Assembly (NCBI GenBank): GCA_022822425.1
Contig: JAJEBS010000144.1
Coordinates: 1-53,790, forward strand
Length of the DNA: 53,790 bases
Reading direction: 5' to 3'
DNA from: Gemmatimonadota bacterium
GTDB lineage: Bacteria; Gemmatimonadota; Gemmatimonadetes; Longimicrobiales; Gaopeijiaceae
Shown here: positions 42,729 to 53,790 of the stretch, one piece after another
Layout of the letters: every line of letters begins with the position of its first letter
Position numbering within the stretch: the stretch's first letter is position 1
The notes under the pieces: model-generated
The model's database searches: none
What the model saw: only the letters and a program-made list of their open reading frames with translations
Told to the model about the DNA's origin: nothing
Position numbers and translations under genes: made by a program

Positions 42729-43424
42729 ATGCCAAGACGCGGAAAGAACATCCGGGCCGCCAGGGCGCGGATACCGGTGGGAGCCACGCATACCGTGGCG
42801 GAGGGCGTGACCCTGGTGAAGACGCTCTCCTTCGCCAGGTTCGACGAATCGATCGAGGTCGCGGCCAAGCTGGGTGTCGACCCTCGCCGGGCCGACCAGA
42901 TCGTGCGCGGCACGGTTGTGCTTCCCCACGGAACCGGCAAGCAGATGCGCGTGCTGGCGGTCGCGCAGGGAGAAAAGGAGCAGGAGGCTCGGGACGCGGG
43001 CGCGGACTACGTCGGAACCGAGTATCTGGAGCGCATCAAGCAGGGATGGCTCGAGTTCGATGCGGTGGTCGCGACGCCCAACATGATGGGCCAGGTGGGT
43101 CCACTGGGTCGCATCCTGGGTCCGCGCGGCCTCATGCCGAATCCCAAGGCGGGCACGGTGACGTTCGATGTCGCGGGCGCCATCTCCGAGATCAAGGCCG
43201 GGAAAATCGAGTACCGAGTGGACCGCACCGGCAATCTGCACGCCCCCATCGGGCGGGTTTCGTTCGAGGACAGCAAGCTCTCGGAAAACCTGGGCGCCTT
43301 CATGGACTCGGTGTTGCGCTCGCGGCCGGCCGCTGCGAAGGGCGCATACGTACGGAGCGTGACGCTCTCCAGCACCATGGGGCCGGGCGTGCCGCTCGAC
43401 CCCAACCAGTTCGGGCGGAGCTAA
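42729..43424 (+). CDS. rplA: 50S ribosomal protein L1
   Basis: The 231-residue protein has [20 protein letters not shown], the LPHGTGK loop, [15 protein letters not shown] and the C-terminal SSTMGPGV. L1 forms the stalk near the E site and often represses the L11-L1 operon. rplJ starts three bases after its stop. Confidence 0.97.
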   Translation: MPRRGKNIRAARARIPVGATHTVAEGVTLVKTLSFARFDESIEVAAKLGVDPRRADQIVRGTVVLPHGTGKQMRVLAVAQGEKEQEARDAGADYVGTEYLERIKQGWLEFDAVVATPNMMGQVGPLGRILGPRGLMPNPKAGTVTFDVAGAISEIKAGKIEYRVDRTGNLHAPIGRVSFEDSKLSENLGAFMDSVLRSRPAAAKGAYVRSVTLSSTMGPGVPLDPNQFGRS

Positions 43425-43427
43425 CCG

Positions 43428-43952
43428 ATGAACAGAGCCGAGAAACAGGCGTTCACCGAGGACTTCAGGAGCGAGGCGGAGAACGCCGGCGCACTCTACC
43501 TGACCGACTTCACGGGGCTCGACGTCAAGTTGATGACGTTGCTCCGCCGCCGGATCCGCGAGAGCGGGGGCCGTTACCGGGTCGTAAAGAACCGGCTCGC
43601 GAAGCGGGCGTTCGACGACCTCGACCTTGCCGGGTTGGAATCCCACCTCTCGGGGCCGACCGGCATCGTGTTCGGCACGACCGATGCCGTGGAGCCCGCC
43701 AGGGTTCTGGTTGATTTTGCGAAAGAGAACGCCCAGCGCCCTGCGTTCAAGGTGGGTGTGGTCGAAGGCAGGATCATCGGAGAGGAACAGTTCCTCAAGG
43801 TAGCGGCGCTCCCGGCGCGCGACGTGCTCATGGCGCAGCTGGCCGGCGCGTTCGAGGGTCCCATGGCGGCCTTCGTGGGCGCGCTCGAGGGCAAGCTGCA
43901 GGAACTCGCCGGCCTTCTGGACGCACTGAGGGAGAAAACAGGGGAAGACTGA
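43428..43952 (+). CDS. rplJ: 50S ribosomal protein L10
   Basis: The 174-residue protein has the typical N-terminal domain (DFTGLDVKLMTLLRRRIRESGG, KNRLAKRAF) and a helical tail that holds L7/L12 dimers. With only three bases between rplA and rplJ, the usual L10 leader site is absent here; a 113-bp gap lies instead between rplJ and rplL. Confidence 0.95.
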   Translation: MNRAEKQAFTEDFRSEAENAGALYLTDFTGLDVKLMTLLRRRIRESGGRYRVVKNRLAKRAFDDLDLAGLESHLSGPTGIVFGTTDAVEPARVLVDFAKENAQRPAFKVGVVEGRIIGEEQFLKVAALPARDVLMAQLAGAFEGPMAAFVGALEGKLQELAGLLDALREKTGED

Positions 43953-44065
43953 GTCCGCGATGGCCGCGCTCGCCCGATTGCAGCGGAAACGCGGGCGCGG
44001 ACACGTGGGGAGTCGGGTAACCAACCCCCGGCGAAGGCCGGGACCAATCAGGAGAAAGCAGCGAG

Positions 44066-44443
44066 ATGGCGATCAATCAGCAGGAACTCCTCGATAACAT
44101 CGGCAACATGACGGTTCTCGAACTCTCCGAGTTCGTGGATGCGTTCAAGGAGAAGTTCAACGTCACGGCCGCGGTGGCGGTCGGGCCGGCGACGGCGGGC
44201 CCGGCGGAGGCCGAGGCCGAGGTGGAGGAACAGACCGAGTTCGACGTCGTTCTCGACAACTTCGGCGCCAAGAAGATTCAGGTCATCAAGGTTGTTCGCG
44301 AAGTGACCAGTCTGGGGCTGAAGGAAGCCAAGGCGCTCGTCGACGGGGTTCCCAACGCGGTGAAGGAAGCCGTTTCCAGGGACGAGGCGGAGCAGGTCAA
44401 GGCAAAGCTGGAGCAGGTGGGCGCGACGGTCACCGTCAAGTAG
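44066..44443 (+). CDS. rplL: 50S ribosomal protein L7/L12
   Basis: The 125-residue protein has an N-terminal dimer domain ([23 protein letters not shown]), an Ala/Glu hinge and a C-terminal domain with [42 protein letters not shown]. It forms the stalk that recruits translation factors. An AGGAG site precedes it. Confidence 0.97.
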   Translation: MAINQQELLDNIGNMTVLELSEFVDAFKEKFNVTAAVAVGPATAGPAEAEAEVEEQTEFDVVLDNFGAKKIQVIKVVREVTSLGLKEAKALVDGVPNAVKEAVSRDEAEQVKAKLEQVGATVTVK

Positions 44444-44641
44444 GTGCGGTTCGTTTCAACTCCTGGGCAGACACGGGGTACGGTCGCGGCAAGCCGCTCC
44501 CGGCGCCGCGCCGCCTGCCCTTCCCTCAGCACGCGTACCGGCCGTCCCTCCGGGGGGACTTCCGGACGTCGTCAAGGTGTTTCTCGTTCGACCTGCCGCA
44601 ACCGCCCTCCGGACAGAGTGCGGCCCAAAGGGGGAGTCTAG
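44444..44641 (+). other. 198-bp rplL-rpoB gap
   Basis: A GC-rich possible hairpin (GTCCCTCCGGGGGGAC, about 44543-44558) lies in it, which could work as the partial terminator known between rplL and rpoB in other bacteria. No T tract follows directly. No gene seen. Confidence 0.3.
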
Positions 44642-48847
<4,206 letters not shown>

Positions 48848-48894
48848 GTCTTGAGCATCGCACTGACACCCTCAACCGATGGGGTGCACGCCAT

Positions 48895-53196
<4,302 letters not shown>

Positions 53197-53221
53197 CCAC
53201 GGGCGCGGAGTGTGTCCGGCG

Positions 53222-53251
53222 TTGACACGGGCGGGAACGCTTTCGTATCTT
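53222..53251 (+). promoter_or_regulatory. promoter for rpsL
   Basis: A perfect -35 TTGACA (53222-53227) and a -10 TATCTT (53246-53251) are spaced by 18 bp in the 180-bp gap after rpoC. GTGTC...GACAC (about 53211-53227) makes a small inverted repeat over the -35. The transcript would start near 53258, about 120 nt before rpsL. Confidence 0.55.
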
Positions 53252-53376
53252 TGAAAGCTGCACAGGATATGCCTGATGTCTCTGAGGGAATCCTCCCGGA
53301 CGTCTACGGGCGAGCCGTGTGGCGCGAAGCAAAGCGCTCGTCGTGATGTGAACGCCTTACTGCTGAAACCAATCGT

Positions 53377-53748
53377 ATGCCGACCATCAACCAGCTCGTG
53401 CGCAAGGGCCGCCGGTCCGTCCGCAAGAAGAACAAGTCGCCGGCGCTCCAGAAGAACCCCCAGAAACGGGGCGTTTGCACCCGTGTGTACACCACGACCC
53501 CCAAGAAGCCCAATTCGGCGTTGCGCAAGGTCGCACGCGTCCGGCTGACCAGCGGGTACGAGGTGACTTCGTACATCGGCGGCGAGGGACACAACCTCCA
53601 GGAGCACTCCATCGTGCTCATTCGGGGAGGCCGGGTGAGGGACCTGCCCGGCGTGCGCTATCACGTCGTGCGCGGCACGCTGGACACCTCGGGAGTGGGC
53701 GACCGCCGCCGGGGTCGGTCGAAGTACGGAACCAAGGAACCCAGGTAG
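53377..53748 (+). CDS. rpsL: 30S ribosomal protein S12
   Basis: The 123-residue protein has [52 protein letters not shown] and [15 protein letters not shown]. The lysines linked to streptomycin resistance when changed (in TTPKKPNS and the [10 protein letters not shown] region) appear wild type. rpsG, fusA and others usually follow; the window ends 42 bp later before any of them can be called. Confidence 0.97.
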   Translation: MPTINQLVRKGRRSVRKKNKSPALQKNPQKRGVCTRVYTTTPKKPNSALRKVARVRLTSGYEVTSYIGGEGHNLQEHSIVLIRGGRVRDLPGVRYHVVRGTLDTSGVGDRRRGRSKYGTKEPR

Positions 53749-53790
53749 TGGCGGATTCAACGATGCACATTCCGACTCCGGGCCGCGCAC

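Noticed and set aside
43953-44065. Possible L10 leader before rplL
   Set aside because: The L10 site normally lies before rplJ; this gap shows no kink-turn structure I can support.
53749-53790. Start of another gene after rpsL (MHIPTPGRA...)
   Set aside because: The fragment does not match the S7 start expected there and is too short to judge.

Overview
The window is a high-GC, densely coded stretch of a Gram-negative bacterial chromosome. Lipoboxes, a TonB-dependent receptor and an outer-membrane barrel show that the cell has an outer membrane. The best guess is a member of Gemmatimonadota or a close FCB-group relative. The reasons are many small secreted lipoproteins, a six-bladed propeller protein, protease/PD40/barrel fusions, a class II B12-dependent ribonucleotide reductase, and a beta subunit reading RSIGPYSL as in other FCB bacteria. 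The phylum is inferred from gene style, not from a 16S gene.

Region 1 (1-10200) is accessory. A cytoplasmic PAS histidine kinase and a NarL-type response regulator (3695-5391) lie between two export operons that point away from them. On the left, on the minus strand, are a lipoprotein and an ATGA-coupled secreted HExxH protein (1437-290). On the right, on the plus strand, are a lipoprotein, a TonB-dependent receptor and a small receptor-associated protein (5802-10168). Both operon promoters carry three GGG(A/T)TTTCCC-like boxes at 22-23 bp pitch, followed at the same distance by a GGGG element and a -10-like region. This layout suggests that the regulator controls both operons, and it is the most interesting signal here. 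A propeller protein (3106-1826) is also in the cluster.

Region 2 (10386-28427) mixes large exported proteins with housekeeping genes. It holds a lipoprotein with two leucine-rich-repeat blocks fused to a metzincin protease, murQ and anmK for MurNAc recycling, a gluzincin/PD40-propeller/beta-barrel fusion, class II ribonucleotide reductase behind a structured-looking leader, an M28 peptidase, a nitrilase, ornithine aminotransferase, a cysteine-rich YggX-like protein, a two-cysteine DksA-like protein and RNase D.

Region 3 (28611-39305) is a run of co-directional, often overlapping genes: pyk, an MBL-fold hydrolase, pgi, a YtxH-like protein, an L,D-transpeptidase, smpB, a TPR lipoprotein, pyrD, pyrF, a small exported protein and cysS. 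The 1-4 nt overlaps and adjacent starts suggest translational coupling.

Region 4 (39347-53790) is the classical translation/transcription block: tRNA-Thr(UGU), tRNA-Tyr(GUA), tRNA-Gly(UCC), tRNA-Thr(GGU), tuf, rpmG, secE, nusG, rplK, rplA, rplJ, rplL, rpoB, rpoC and rpsL. It has the same order as in many bacteria. RpoB carries an unusual insertion of about 115 residues near its C-terminus. No CRISPR array, transposase, integrase or rRNA gene was found.
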